Shown here: positions 34,901 to 49,900 of the stretch, piece after piece
Layout: every line of letters starts with the position of its first letter
Position numbering within the stretch: position 1 is the first letter of the stretch
Source of the DNA: Gordionus sp. m RMFG-2023
Lineage: Eukaryota > Nematomorpha > Gordioida > Chordodea > Parachordodidae
Length of the DNA: 64,000 bases
Direction: 5' to 3'
Assembly (NCBI RefSeq): GCF_954871325.1
Contig: NC_088775.1
Coordinates: 44,741,561 to 44,805,560, forward strand
The notes under the pieces: model-generated
The model's database searches: none
What the model was told of the DNA's origin: nothing
Seen by the model: the letters and a program-made list of their open reading frames with translations, nothing else
Made by a program: the position numbers and the translations under genes

Positions 34901-37900
34901 TTGTTGCGGTTTTTATTTACGTTATAAATTTTAAACATAAAAATTCCAGGTGTTTCGCTTTCCAAATTTTTTTGAATTTAATATTTTCTTATTCTCTAAC
35001 CTTATATCTATTCATGAAAAAAATTTAAACTTGGGACAGCCATGGATTTTTTAGTTATTACGATTTAAAAAATCAAAAAATAAATATTTTTCCCAAAAAT
35101 AGATGGCGCTCCTTTATAAAATAACGTGTTTTGTTATAATTATTATTTTTTAAAACTTTTTTCACTTAACATAAATAATAAGATTTTCCAGCATTACTAT
35201 CAGGAAAAAATATTATATAGATCGTTTGATAGGCTTACTTATTATTAGAGATTTGCAAAGTTAGGCCCGGACGGGCTTTGGGCACAATTCTATTTAAATA
35301 ATCAAGTTCGGGTCGGGCTAATATTTTGAAAAAAAAATCAATAAAAATATTTGATTTTATTTATTGAAACTAAACGACATATAACATATATCTTTTATTT
35401 TGAGTAATTATAAAAATTAATTTCTATATTTATATAAATTCGGATTAAATTTTTTTAAAAAAAAATTTGGACCGAGCCGGGCTTGAAAAATTAGGCTCGA
35501 TGCAGATCACTACTTATTATTGCTATATTGATAACTTGTAAAAATTAGTTTTTATAATAAATGATTAAATTACCTAAAAAGATAGTTAAGATTCCGATAT
35601 CTCATACAAGAAAATATAATAATTAATTGTTGAAAGATAAAAGCTAGTTTTCATGGTCCTGCCCTAATATTGATTAATTTTTATTTTACAAATATTTTGA
35701 TATTAATTATTTTTCTTCTTAAAATTATTTATAATATATAAATATAAATGCGTAAATCCTTTTAAAAGAATCTAAACACTTTAATTATAAAAACAACCTG
35801 CGCAAAGTCATGACGTGGATGTCACAATATCCAAACATTGAGGCTGAACATTATATTTGTGATAAATGCGGTAAAAGGTTATCACAAGAAAATATCAAAA
35901 ATATAAATTCTGATAGTGAATATGTAAATAACAGCATCAACATCAATAGATAAAATCAATATAACTTTAAATGAAATAGGAATATCTCCTATTAAGAAAA
36001 AAAAACTAACCGAAAAAAATTATCCAAAAAAAGGCAGCAATAATAACAAAAGCGATTACAGATATAATAATTAACAATCCAGATTCGGATACGAAAGATA
36101 ATAATGATATACTCAATAACATGAAATTACAATATCCCAATTTATCTAAAAATAAAAAATATCAATTGCTGACCATTCTGCCTCCTAATTGGAGCGCAAA
36201 TAAAATAAAAACGACATTCAACGCTACATATCATATGGCATATAATTCCAAAATCAATTTAGAAGAAAAGGGGAGTCTTTCAACTCCAAATCGAAAGCCT
36301 GCAAAATATCTCAATCAAAAAACAGTTGATATTGTTTGAAAATTTTTTTTGCATTGATAAAGTTAGTAGGTATTATCAGGGAAAAAAGATTGCATATTTA
36401 TCATTGAAAAGTTGAAAGAATTATATAATCATTTTAAGGCGAGTAATTCAAACTTAACAATTGGATTTTCGAAATTTGCTAGCTTAAAACCAAAAAATTG
36501 TATATTAGCAGGGGCTAGCGGAACACATAGTGTATGCGTTTGTAGCATACATCAGAATATTAAACTTATGATTTTAAGCTGTGAATTAGAAACATTGACT
36601 AAAAATGTTGAGGATACATTAACAACTTATAGAGATGTTATAGGCAGAATGATTTGCAATCCCCCGTTACCCACCTGTTATTTTGGTGACTGCAACGAAT
36701 GTCAATAGATATTTGATTGAGGATCTGATAATCGATGAGATTAGAGGATATGTAACATGTGCATATGAAAACGATTGGTGGTTAGGATTTTTACAAGAAG
36801 TGAATGTAATTAGAGATGAAGTAAAAATTAATTTTCTTCGCCCTAAAGGACAAGCAAATTCTTTTGTTTATCCAGCTGCACAAAATATCTTTTCATACCA
36901 AAAAATAATATTTTAACAATAGTTAGCCCATCAACGGCTACTGGGCGTACATATAATTTATGGCAAAACGAAATTTTCATGGCGTCAAAAAAACTAAATT
37001 TAATGAAAAACCGAAAATAGGTAATATCTTTCATGAATTTTAATTTATCTATTATATCTTTAAAATTTATAAAATAATTTTTCGAAAATTAAAATTTTTT
37101 ATAAAAAAAAATGATTATAACCGCAGCTAAATAATCTGATTTCATGATATTAATGCTGGAAAATCTTATTATTTATGTTTAAAAGTGAAAAAAGTTTTAA
37201 AAAATAATAATTATAACAAAACACGTTATTTTATAAAGGAGCGCCATCTATTTTTGAAAAAAATATTTATTTTTTGATTTTTTAAATCGTAATAACTAAA
37301 AAACGCATGGCTGTCCCAAGTTTAAATTTTTTTTATGAATAGATATAAGGTTAGAGAATAAGAAAATATTAAATTTAAAAAAATTGAGCGAAACACCGGG
37401 AATTTTTATGTTTAATAAAAGGCCTTTAATAGAGTTACAAAATGACATATAACTTATATTTTTAAAATCATTATTTTTTAACTTATATCAGTTTCAAAAA
37501 ATCATATTTTTCGAAAAAAGGTCTTTTTTGGCACTTTTGATCATTGATATCTCTGGAACTATGAGTACTAGGAAGCTAAAATTTTGGATTCGATGCTTTC
37601 AAATGATATTCTCTCAGCATACAAAATTTTATCGAAATTAAAAAGGTCGGGCAGAAAAGTTATCGATTTGGTATTGAATTACCCGAATTTACGGGAAAGG
37701 ATAGGGGATAAAAATAAGAAAGCTAGGAATAAATTCAATGGAAGAGATGAAACTTAGATAGTTAGAAGGAATAATGGCGGTAGCAAGCCTTGGGCGTAAG
37801 AAGGGTCCTTAGACTGATCGGGTTTTACGCGAATCCGTTTGCCTAATTCTTTGAAAAAACGTTTAGCTTATATTTTTTGCACAAGAAATATTATAAAAGA

Positions 37901-40900
37901 TCCCCCCCCCCCCCAAATGCTTTTAATAATGAAAATAAATAGAAAAACAATTCCAGAAACCCTAAACTCTAAATTTAAAAAGGATTTGGGTCCATTAGTG
38001 TTGTTAAACGACTCGATTTGAACCGATTTTTAAAAATGGCTCGCTCAACATTTTAGCCAGAAAAATATTGCCTACCTCGAGATTTCGCTACTATTTATAA
38101 CGAAAATCTTCAGGTTTGCGTTATATTTTTCTGGATAAAATATTGTATTAAGACGTTTTTAAAAATCGGCTCAAATCAAGAGGGTTAACAACACTAGGTC
38201 CAATCTAAAGAGTTCGGGTTCTTGGCCCTATTTTTAACATTTGGATATGAATTTTATTTTAAGAAAAACGTAAGAAAATTTTAATGAATTTAAAAAAATA
38301 TTTATATGCGGGAAAATGTTATGCAGAAACATTATTTTAGTTGAAATATTTTCGGCACCATAATTTGCAATTGTTAAGAGTAGGAAAACATTAATTTTTT
38401 TATAGACATGAAGAGATAAATAGTTTATCAAATCTTAGTCTTATCTGATTTTTCCTCCAAAAGTGTCATATAGTTCACTCCCTTTAGCCACGATATTATG
38501 TTAACTCTTATGGATATGAATTTAAAATATAGGTAACGTATTTTTTTTATATAATGCGTAAAAAATTAAGAAAGAAAGAAAAAATTATATTATGTCATTT
38601 TCAGGCAGAACGGTTGTTTCAACATGTTTTATTTATCTCCAAAATGGATAATAATTTTTCAAATAAATATTTTAGATGTAATATAATAAACTTCATAGTT
38701 GACTATGATTTATTTTTTATTAACGATTAAATGGCTGGCTCCTAGAAACCCACTAACTACTGAGTTTTTTTTAAAAAATATTATGTTATACAATAGAAAT
38801 TAATAAAAAATTGCTGGAAACATGTCTAGGAAACCCGCTTTGAGTATCCTGGAAATTGCCTTATGGTATATTAAAAAAATGATATATATTTTTTTCATAG
38901 TTACTACTATTTGACTATGACAAGGTGGAGTTAGCAAATATGAATCGTCTCTTTTACAACCCATCCCAAGCCGGTATGTCCAAAGTACATGCTGCTAAAG
39001 AAACATTGCGGTTAAAATTCTGTTTATTATTAATGATATATTATCTTCCATTCTAAATTCTTTTTATTGGGAAATTTATTCAATGTAGATAGATGAATGA
39101 AATGAACCATGCACACTATTAAGATTTGAAATAAATTGATAGAAAATCCCATTTTTTTTATAATTAATGAAATACATCTTTATTTAAGTAGAAATGTTGA
39201 GTATTGACGAGCAAGAAAGTTTGTCGTTTGTTTTACAACCTACCCAATAAAAAAAATTGGTTTAATTTGAATAATCAAGGATGGAATATCATTTACACAT
39301 TGTGCTCTAATAATGGGGATCTCCTTAATCAAAATTTTAAATATTAGGCTTGTAGTTTATTTTATAATATAATATCAATTATAATTTTAATATTCATAAA
39401 TATTGGAATAAGAAATGAGGGTTGGATCACTCTTATACTCATATATTGGTGTTAATGTTAAGCGTGCTCTATTTACTGTTAGTTAATTCTTTATTCCTAG
39501 GAATCGTGAAATCTGATTAGATTATTTCTAGGAGAGCACAATTATTCTTTCTTTCCTTCAGTTTTTATAATGAACTAGAATTTCTTATGGATGTATTGTT
39601 GGTATATAAGACTTCGAAAGATATTTGGTCTTATCAGTTCAATACACTTCCATTTAGTTGGTGGAATAATGTAAATGCGTGCAACACCAACAACATATGG
39701 ACCTTTACTTTTTTTAAAAATATATGAATTTACGCTTAAGATTAATTTATAATCCTTTTTTTAATAAAAAAAAAATTTGGGGGGGTGGGGCTTCGAACAG
39801 ATTATATTTTTCATAATATTTTTATAAAGGCATATAAACCCTGATGTGACAATTGAAATTTACGATATGAACATAACCACCATGGAGAATTACGAGAGAT
39901 TTAAGGGACTAATAGAGATCGGAGTGGATCTAGTACTGAGTTGCGTAGACAATTTCGAAGCTAGAATGACCATCAATTCCGTAAATTGAACATGGGAGGG
40001 GATGGAAGAGAAAAGGAAAAGTAAGATATAAATTAAGATTAGAAAAGAGACAAAGATAAAATACTACTAGTAAACTAAATAAAAATTAATTTAGTAGAAA
40101 AACATTAAGGATAAAAAATTAATTTAAGTGGAAAAATATTAAGGAAAAATAATATTTAGTTCTTTTATAAAAAGGCTTGCAATGAACTGGACTTAGAGTG
40201 GATGGAATCGGGTGTCAGCGAAAATGCCATCTCGGGCCATATCCAATACATCAAGCCAGGTCTTACCGCTTGCTTTGCTGTAAGTCATTAGCACATCATA
40301 TAAATTATCGGAGTAACCTGCGTCATTAATATCCACCTATTCTTATTTTTTTATTTTAAATTTAAAACCTTATATTATAATTATTATAGAATAGCAATAT
40401 AAATGAATACAAAATTTAACCGTATCAGGTCAATTCATTGTCACGAACAAATTTTTTAGAAAGGTAATATTCTGAATCCAATTATTAGAATTTTTTTCGA
40501 CGAAACATTTATAGCGAAGACAATATCGCGAACCTATTATCACGGATCTATTTCTGTGAAACCATAACCGCGAATAGATTTTAATGAAACTTTTATCGCG
40601 AATCCTTTATAGTAATATTTCTACGGCGATGTATTTGTGCGAAATCATTATCGTGAGTGCATTACCACGAAACAGTAAATATATTGCGAATTCATTTATT
40701 TAAAGGAAAACAAAATACTCAATATCAATTTACCCACCAAAGTTCCTTAAATCATAAACGCGAAATATTTTAAGGATATTTTATCATTTATTGTCTATTA
40801 AGTAAGCCAACCCTTATATGATGTGATAGAAAATAAATTACCCAATTTCTTTCTGATCTCTTTCACCCATAGTTGTAATTACAGAGGGGACATTTTGATT

Positions 40901-43900
40901 CAAGTTTTTACCCTAAATTTACCCCCCCCCCTCCCTTTCCAACATAAATTTTTAAAATGTGCTTTATGCTATTAAAGGTAAATTTTAGCAAATATTTTCC
41001 CCAATCAAGATAAAAAATGCTGAAAGCTAAGAATTTTTGCTGATCTCAGATTATTTTTAAAAATCATAGAAGATTTTGCTATGTAATTTTTTAAATAATC
41101 TTAGAATTTTTTTTATTGAATTTTCCGAGTTATGTAATAAAAAAATAAAAGAAATTATAAAAAATTATGAGTGATATATTATATTTTCTAAGAAAAATTA
41201 AATTCTGAGAAAATTAAAATATTTACTTAGCAAAATCATCTTTAGGGAATTCAGTAAAAAATAATTTAAATAGTTTTGATTATGAGTAATTAAGGGGAAA
41301 AAAATAATATATGCTGTAGCACTAATCTATATGTATTGTAATTTAGCTATTGGCTTAAGCTTCAGAATTAGTGCTCGCTAAAGTTTGGCAAACTTCATGC
41401 TTAAAACTACATCTTAATATTAGATTCAAGTTCCTATCAAATTTTTTGAACTAATATTATATTTCTAAGTAAACAAGAGATAAAAAATATCTATAAAAAT
41501 TGTGAAATCATAAGATTGAAAATATTGAAATCCCTAATACTTGGATATAATTTATTTTTAAATCTCCATTCAAAATTCGATAAAGACAATCCAATAGCTT
41601 ATAATGTTTTTGGTTATTGACTGGCAAAACTGATTGATGAATTTTATAAATATTAAATACCTACTAAGACTATATAGATTGGCGCAACCCAGATATCAAT
41701 TTCGCCAATAAGGATCAAGGTTTAACTAATGAACTCAATGATTAATATATTAATGTGCGCGATTCTTATGTAACAAGACTTCGAGGAAAAGCATAGGGCA
41801 AGATAGCAAATTTTTTTAATTCCAATTATAAGTTTTATAAACCAAATAGTTCATTAATCATTATATAAATTTATTAAGGCTAAAATAAAATTAAAAACTC
41901 TATCATTGGAACAATCTTGTACATATTTTTTCAAAAATATTATTCAATTAATATGATCATAAAAATAAATATTTCAAAATAAAATAGCCATTATTGACAA
42001 TTATCGCAATATTAACCTCTGATCTTAAATTCGCTATAATGTTTCCGTGATATAGGTTTCGCGAAATAGTTTTTATTGCATAATTATCGTCCTACTCTGC
42101 TAAATATAAATATTTTTGTTGCACTCGTGAATAAACGCCATAGGATTGAGATCAGGAGAAGGTGGTGGCGAAGACAACAAGTTAATAAATAAAGTTAAAA
42201 TAAAATTATCTCTAATAATTTTTTTAGCTGGATCGATTTGAGTGACAGTCATTTTTTTTAGCCAATACGACGCATTGTAAAAAACAGAGAATTAGGGTTA
42301 AATGTGATATTGCGAAAATTTTGTTACTTTTATCATTTTAACTATAAAGAAACAAAAGTACGAGAGTATATAAACAATTTTCTTTCTGTCAATTTTAAAT
42401 ATATAACAAACAATTTTATATTTCTTCGAAAAAAAGAAGATATAATCTTTCTTATTTCGGACTAAAAAAAAGCAAACATTCTAAAAAAAAAGATTAACGA
42501 AGAAAGGAAGAAAAAAAAGATTATTTACATCAGAACATGATTAGGATACAAAAAAATACTAAATCCGTTTTATTGCATGCCTACCAAAACATATAGTGTA
42601 CAATTTCAATTTTGAGTTTGATCATCCTAAAATGATGAATGTGACATTCATAAAGAGTATATAATAAAACGAACCGATAACTTTGCAATTATTTATAAAA
42701 AAACGAAGAAATATTCTTTTAGAAGAGAACAAAGAAATGTCCATCGAATGAATAATGACAAAGAATATAAGCCATGATATGAGCCAAATTTAAATATCTC
42801 ATTTTTTTATAAACAAAAATCAAAAACTTATAATCTAATAGTGCATTGAAATATCAGCAAATGAATATGTTATATTGATCTGCATTGGGCCTAATTTTTC
42901 AAGCCCAGCCCGGCCCAAAATTTTTTTAAAAAAGTTTTACCCGGCCTGGCCCTAATCCAAAATTTTTTAAAAAGTTTTGCCGGCCCGAATTTATTTAAAT
43001 ATAGAAATTAATTTTTATAATTACTTAAAATAAACGATATATGTTATGTGGGGTCTAGTTTCTGTAAATAAAATCAAATATTTATATTTTACATAAAAAA
43101 TTCAAAATTGATAAATTTACATATATTTAAAAAAATTTCTGACCCGACCCGGCTCAAATTTTCTTAAAAAATATTAGGTTCGACCCAACCCGAACCCGAT
43201 TTTTTTTAAAAAATAGCCTGACCCGGCCCAAAGCCCGTTCGGGCCGGACCGGGCCTGCTTTTGCAGATCTCTAAATTATTCGCTAGAATCCTGGACAAAA
43301 AGACGCCAATTTTAGAAAGAGTTTAAAATGCAAAATGGGGTAATTTTAAAAATTTCTTCTTAAACATTTAATATTTTTTCTAAAACTAGGGTACTTTTGT
43401 CCGGTTGATTTTTATCTGTTGGTATTTTTGTCCAGTGTCTTTTTGTTCGGGGCGCCTTTGTTCTGGTATTTTTTTTAGAGATTTTTACCGGGATTTGTGC
43501 GGTGTAGTCATCGAAAGGATATTAGTATACCTAGCGGAAAGATATCTCCTCTGCTTTGAAAATTAATTTTTCAAGATTTTCCTTTTGCTTTACTACATTA
43601 TTTGGTAAATCATCCTTCAAATTAGAAGTATTACGCAAAAATTTTCAGAAATGGGTCGAGACATTCAAATATACATGAAATCGATAAAATGCATAGTTAG
43701 ATCGAAAGAATAATTTTTTATGATATCAAATAAAATTATCTATTTATTTTACAGATTCTTTCTAACTGTCTCTTAAGTTTGTTACGATGATTGACAATAG
43801 TCAATATATCAAATCTCTTGGTAATCTAAAAAACGATGAGGATTTTTGTAAGTATACGAAAATATTCCAGATTGATAACTTAAAGATCACATTTGCATCA

Positions 43901-46900
43901 ATCAACCAGATATACGGTTGAGCAAAAGACTTCAAAAAACTTGTTTTTAAAATTAATTATCAAGATAAGATGTTAATAAGCCACTATAAATGATTGCAAG
44001 ATCCCTAAAATGAAAAGGGTAAAATAACGAAGAATCGAATAAAGATTTAACTTATAAAATAATTTTAAAACATTATTTATGATTATTTTTAAATTGTAGG
44101 AGATTTAATGTGGCAGATGAGTTGAGCATGGTAGATTTTCACTTTTCAAAAAATTATGGTGATATACCAGGCAAACCTGATCTCGAGCCTTCACTCATGC
44201 ACCTTCATACCATTAAGTATTTGGAAACTTAATGGTTTTTTGTATGCCATTGGAATGGACGCTTTATATCTATTTTTATTACCCTATTTTATACTAACGA
44301 AAGGCTTATTTAGCTTATATTACTATTGTTTTTTGTCCAATTTACATATTTTAAAGCCCAATTTACATATTTTAAAGCCCAATATAATCTTTATTTCGTA
44401 AAATGGCTACTTCTTAGTCTATATAAAATCGTATGATGTGAAGTGAACAAAATTTCAAAAGATCATTTTGCTACATTATGGAAGGGATATTTGATTGAGT
44501 GCAATCTTCGTTGATACATTCTAGTTTACAGAAATTTATCCCGATATTATCTAAAGAAGAGGCAAGTTGATTTTCGTTCTGCATTATGAATAGCCTTAAA
44601 AACCCCATTATTTTTATATTTATGTTAAATCAACTTATGGCTAATTGATTTCCTATCTTTATGCCAGAATTTCTCTTGGATATGTTAATAATGATCTCAC
44701 GAATTTGAATACTTGTGATTTATGATCTCTACCCATATGAAGAAAATACATAAAAGATGTTAAACTAATTAAATTATAATATATAGTAAGTACAAAAAAA
44801 ATTTCAGACGATTTTTAATTTAAAAATATATAATAGAAAAATTAACAAGGGAGAACAATATGGTAATCAGGGTTCCTAGGCCTCCCACTACCAGCGGGAG
44901 ACTTCGCAATTGTTTAATCAACACCCAGAGATATTATCTCTTTCTCAATTTAAAATATATCGCTTTTAAAATTTTCAGCGTTTTAACGTTTTGAAATTAC
45001 TAAATATTAAATTTGAGAAACATTAACTCGTTTTATCAGATTAAAGTATTTTCCTTTGTATAATAAATAAAATAACTCTACTTCACAGAAGTAGAAATGA
45101 AAGCTTTTAAAACAATACCTACTTTGTTAAATATTATAAAATGATATAAATGGGGTATGCCAAAATGGCATTTTGCTAAAAATATTTTTGCAATTTTCAA
45201 ATTTATACCAAAATTTTGATCAAATTTCTCCTGCAATCTTAAAATTATGACCTGGCAACCTTGATGGTGATCATAGCGTAGTGGGCAAATTTATATGCAT
45301 AAGCTGACAATTTTTGATGCACTTATAATTAATGCATAAAAATAGGGCCGATTCTAATGAAAAGGGGTAGTATATCCCATAATTTTCTTATTTTTTTAGG
45401 ATAATCGATATCAATTTAATGATTTTATAGTGTAAAAAATATTTCAAGGGAACGAGTTTACTACAATATTCAGGCAATGACATTTCCAAAAATACATTTT
45501 TTTATTCTTACTTCATATAAAGTGATCAAATGTCATGCAAACCTAGTTTGTGTGATCCCACATAAACATCCTGACAGTGGCGTAGGCACGGAGGGGCGTT
45601 TAGGAGATAAACCCCCCCCCCCAATGGAATAAAGGATTTTTTTAAAAGTTTTAATTTATCAAATTGAATATATAAAATGCCTAAAATATAAAAAACAACT
45701 ATTTTTTGTTTTTAATTTATAAATAATAAGATCTACAATATTTGATTATTTTTATATTTTTAAATTTAATTTAATTATTTTGCAAGAAACTTGTCTAATT
45801 TGTCATATTCCTTTTTTAAAATCTACTTTGTCAATTTATTATGAAAAACAATTATTAATTTATACCTATTTCAACAAAGGTTTAGCATAGATATGTCACA
45901 AGTCTATTTGACTACTTTTTTATGCCGATTAAATATAAAAATAATATATCAAAGCTACAATCACTTAAAATCTCATAAGCTTATAGGATTTTTTATTATG
46001 ATAATGAGTAAAACATATTTTCGATATTTCTTTTATTTAATTTTTTAAATTGATTTTGTGCTTCGAATTTTCGTTCTATCTTGTTTAATGAGATTTAAAT
46101 TACTTCTATATTTATTAAACAAACTGAAAAAAAAATAACATCTATGAAGATAAAAGAATCATAAGATTCAAAAATATCTTGAATCGAGAATGATAAACCT
46201 TTTTATATTCAGACGAAAGTTATTTTTGAATCTTAATTTAAAATTCGATATTTAAGATTATACATAAGACGTGCCTTAATTTTTGTTTTCGCTTATTACT
46301 AGTTTTTATTTATTGGCTGAAAAAACTGATCGATAAACTAGTGAATATACTAATAATGCATTGCATATTGTTCTTGCTTCTATAATTTTCCTTGACGATT
46401 TTTTTTATTTGCTAAAAAAAAATTTTTTCAACCATCCACCAAACGGGTTGAAGCTCTTAAGTATTATGAAATACGCACTAATTATATCACAGTTATTTTT
46501 TGGTTTATAATTCTATTACTTTTTTAATGGCTGGCGAAATTGATTAAAGAATTAATAAGGCACTAAATATTAACGTAAACCATATAGTTAGAACTTCTAT
46601 ATTCTGGGTTCTGGCATGATTCTAAATTTGATATCAATAATTCTTCTCTTTAAATAAACTATTAGACAGAATAAAGCAATAAAATTAATAATTAAGCTCT
46701 ACTTAATGGTTTAGTATAAGTTTCAGAATTAAAGCATGGCTCACTGCTTAAAGCATGACGCCATAGTTTTCATTTTGTTTATATTTCTTTTTGTGGTTGT
46801 ACTCATGAGGAATTGAAAGTACTAGTAAGACATGAAATATTAGTGCACGCCAGATATGTAGTTTTTTATATTTTCCATTTTAGCACGATATCTATTTTGG

Positions 46901-49900
46901 CAATTTTCATTTCTTTATATAATATCTACCAAACGGATTAAGTCAATATATAATTAAGCTTGAAACATTGATAAAATTTATAGAATAAATGCTTTCAGTC
47001 ACTTAATCTTAAGGTTGGCCAAAATCTTGTTACCAATAATTTTTTCCTTTATACTGGTTAAAGTTAGATACTAATAAAGCACAAAACATTGTCATATTTT
47101 AAAATTAGGGCTTCTTCAGCGAACTTTAACGGAGATTATATAAAGGCCACCGAAAGATCAATAATATATAAGAATTTTTTATAGGTGGGATACGGTCGAA
47201 AGACGGGTAAAGGGCTTAGGGCGAAGCCCCAAAAAAGTTTTAACCCCCATATGGAAAATCTTGGCTACGCCACTGCATCCTGAAGAATCAATTCATTTAA
47301 ACCCTCCCATTATCATTCTTAGCATTCATTCATATTTATTCAGCTATATAAGATTATTTGTTTTTTATGAAAGTCAAAATGGATAGGTATACTGGGCCGC
47401 AAACCCTAATCAATCTTATTTATTAATTCATGCAATTTTTTTATTTAAAGTGTGCGCCGCCTTTGATAGTAGCTGAACGGATAAACGAAAAAACTATAAA
47501 GAAGGAAGGAGTCTGCGCTGCCAGTCTGCCCACTTCTATGGCCATTATAGCTGGGCTCTTAGTTCAAAATTGTTTGAAGTTACTTTGATAAATTGTTATA
47601 ATATAACTACTATATTTCTAATCATAGAATGATTTGAATAAAACGAATCAAATATTCAAAAGTATTTCATTGTAAAAATTAGAGATGAATATTTTGACTC
47701 GGCCTGTTTTTTTAAAAGAACCGGCTATTTAAAAAAATCTATATGTAAATAAATTATAGAATACTGCCCATTTATTATATTTGTTCTATTGTTGAAGACA
47801 TAATTTTACTAACAAATTTAAATATATTTCTTTATTGAATTTAATTGACATTCTAATAAAAGAATTAATAATTTTTTATAAGATCCCACCTGGTAATTTA
47901 AAATTTTTTGATTGTGGTAAAAAGGTAGATTACGGTTCATCTCTAATATTAATTTAAAACGAATATTCGAATAAGTTTATTCATAAAGTTAACAATGTAG
48001 TAGGTTTTGCAAAAAATAAATTATCATAATTTAAAACTATTAAACATGAACTAAGATAAGTTTTCTTGATGATCCTATTTTAATCTTCACCAAACAATAA
48101 TTAGAATAAAATAATCAATCAAACCTGGATCGATAGGTTTTCTTGTTAATTTTTATAAATTTAGTTGACGACGCCCCAAACAAATAAGTCTTACTTAAGT
48201 GATTGATTTATTTTAGATTTCTCGGCGGCACTAGTAGCGTCATTACGTTTACGTTCAAATAATTAGTTCACTTATTTTATCCATATCATATTTTTCATTG
48301 GGGGAAGAGTGGTTCAACTTCAACTGCCTCACAGCCCCTTTTGCCTAGATATTTATAAAAGCATTATGTAAGAAAAAGGCCAGATGGCATAACATATCCT
48401 TCAAGAAAGGCAGTAAATTAGCCTATATATGCAGTGAACAATTCCCTCCCGGACTCTTCAAGCGGAGATAATTTTAATCAATTTCGTTTTTATTTCCTTC
48501 TTTACGAACATTTTAGGGAATTTTGGCCCTGAATCTATATAATTTAAATTTTTTTTATCTTATTAAAAGTAAGAGATCCCAATAAATGCTTTTATCTTAA
48601 CCAATAAATATCCATAGCTAGATGCAAATCTAAACTCATCTATTCATGGTTCAATGCCCGACATGATCTAAGTGATAATTTTTGTTTTTATTATAGAAGC
48701 CTTTTTAATGCTTCCTTTTATAAATAATTATTTATCGTGGAATTTTTTACGCGCATGCTTTTTATATAAATTTTTTGAATCAAAAATAAACGAATAGATT
48801 ATATACCTTTTTACATTTATTATATTCTTTTAATGTCTTGATATATATATCAATTTAAAAAAAAACAAAATTCTATTTTCTTTTTTTTTATAATTCATAA
48901 AAGTGAACATTTTATTAATATTTTTTCAGAAAATTACTGAATTTTGGGCAGGTGACACCGTATTTAGGTTACAACGCTCTGTGCGATTTTTTCCCGCAGA
49001 CCCACCTAAAGCCCAACCCTTTGTGCATGGATGAATGGTGCGTGAAAAGACAGAATTTACTATCACTTTCGCCCGGAACTTTGTGTAAATTGAACGTCCA
49101 AGATAATTTGTCATCTAACGATGACGAACATGTGATTCATTCCAGCAATGAATGGGGTTATATGGCATACTTTTTTAGAGGAAATTTGAGTTGGGAAGGA
49201 AAGGAATAAATAGTATATATGAACGAAAATGTTAATTTTTTTATCTTTTAAAAAGGTATAACTGTGATAGACGAATCACTCCCAGGATTCGGCAATGAGA
49301 TGAAATACGAAACAATCCCACAAGGATTAAGATTTGAATACGAACACGGGTCCATCTTACCTCGACCTAAAATATTGGTATAATTTAATGTATAATGCCA
49401 AAAAATATATATAATTTATTTATTTTGGCATGCACCTTCAGAATTACGAATATTAATGGATCTTGAAAAAATAATAAACCCATGAAAAAATTAATAAATT
49501 TAGGAATTCTGCTACCATAAGATAGTTCAATTCAAATATGATCCTTTTTTTTATAAGTATCATTCCTATAAAAGTTTAAGTTAATTGAGTATTTAATTAA
49601 CAATTTTACTTTTTTATATTTGAATTTTAAGATAAATTAAAATAATAATACATTTAGGTTAAATTCTAATAGTTAAATGAATTATGTCAAATCTTTAAAA
49701 TAATATAAAATATGTTATATTATAATAATAAAATTTAGAAAGATTGATTATGAAATATTTCTATTCTTTTCATGGGGTACAGGGAAAAAAATGACACTAA
49801 GGTCTAGGTGGGGTTCCCTTGGATCCCATAATGCTACAAAAGAAATGCGCTACTTATCAACACTGATATTATTAAATGCAGAGATGCTAACCCGGCAAAA

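Larger units (their letters stand above)
34611..37684 (+). mobile_element. 3.1-kb DNA transposon with about 600-bp terminal inverted repeats
   Basis: GGGTAATTCCATACTAAATC at the left matches the inverse of the right end, and similarity continues inward about 600 bp in each arm (to about 35215 and 37115). Conserved arm blocks include AGATGGCGCTCCTTTATAAA and GGGACAGCCATGGA. A plus-strand gene lies between the arms. A MITE has inserted at 35246-35512. The target duplication is unclear (GAAAT against GAATT). Confidence 0.85.

Noticed and set aside
42110-42860. Tc1/mariner-like remnant suggested by GGATTGAGATCAGGAGAAGG
   Set aside because: Only a short resemblance; no DDE motifs or terminal repeats could be found.
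44156-44401. 81-codon plus frame with a hydrophobic stretch
   Set aside because: Low-complexity, includes a short direct duplication, no homology, lies in a UBA5 intron.
48926-49114. 62-codon minus-strand frame
   Set aside because: It lies fully opposite UBA5 exon 8 and shows no domain.
48952-49209. 85-codon plus frame read as a separate short gene ending at 49209
   Set aside because: It is UBA5 exon 8 read through its donor; splicing at 49156 gives the conserved NEWGITV continuation.
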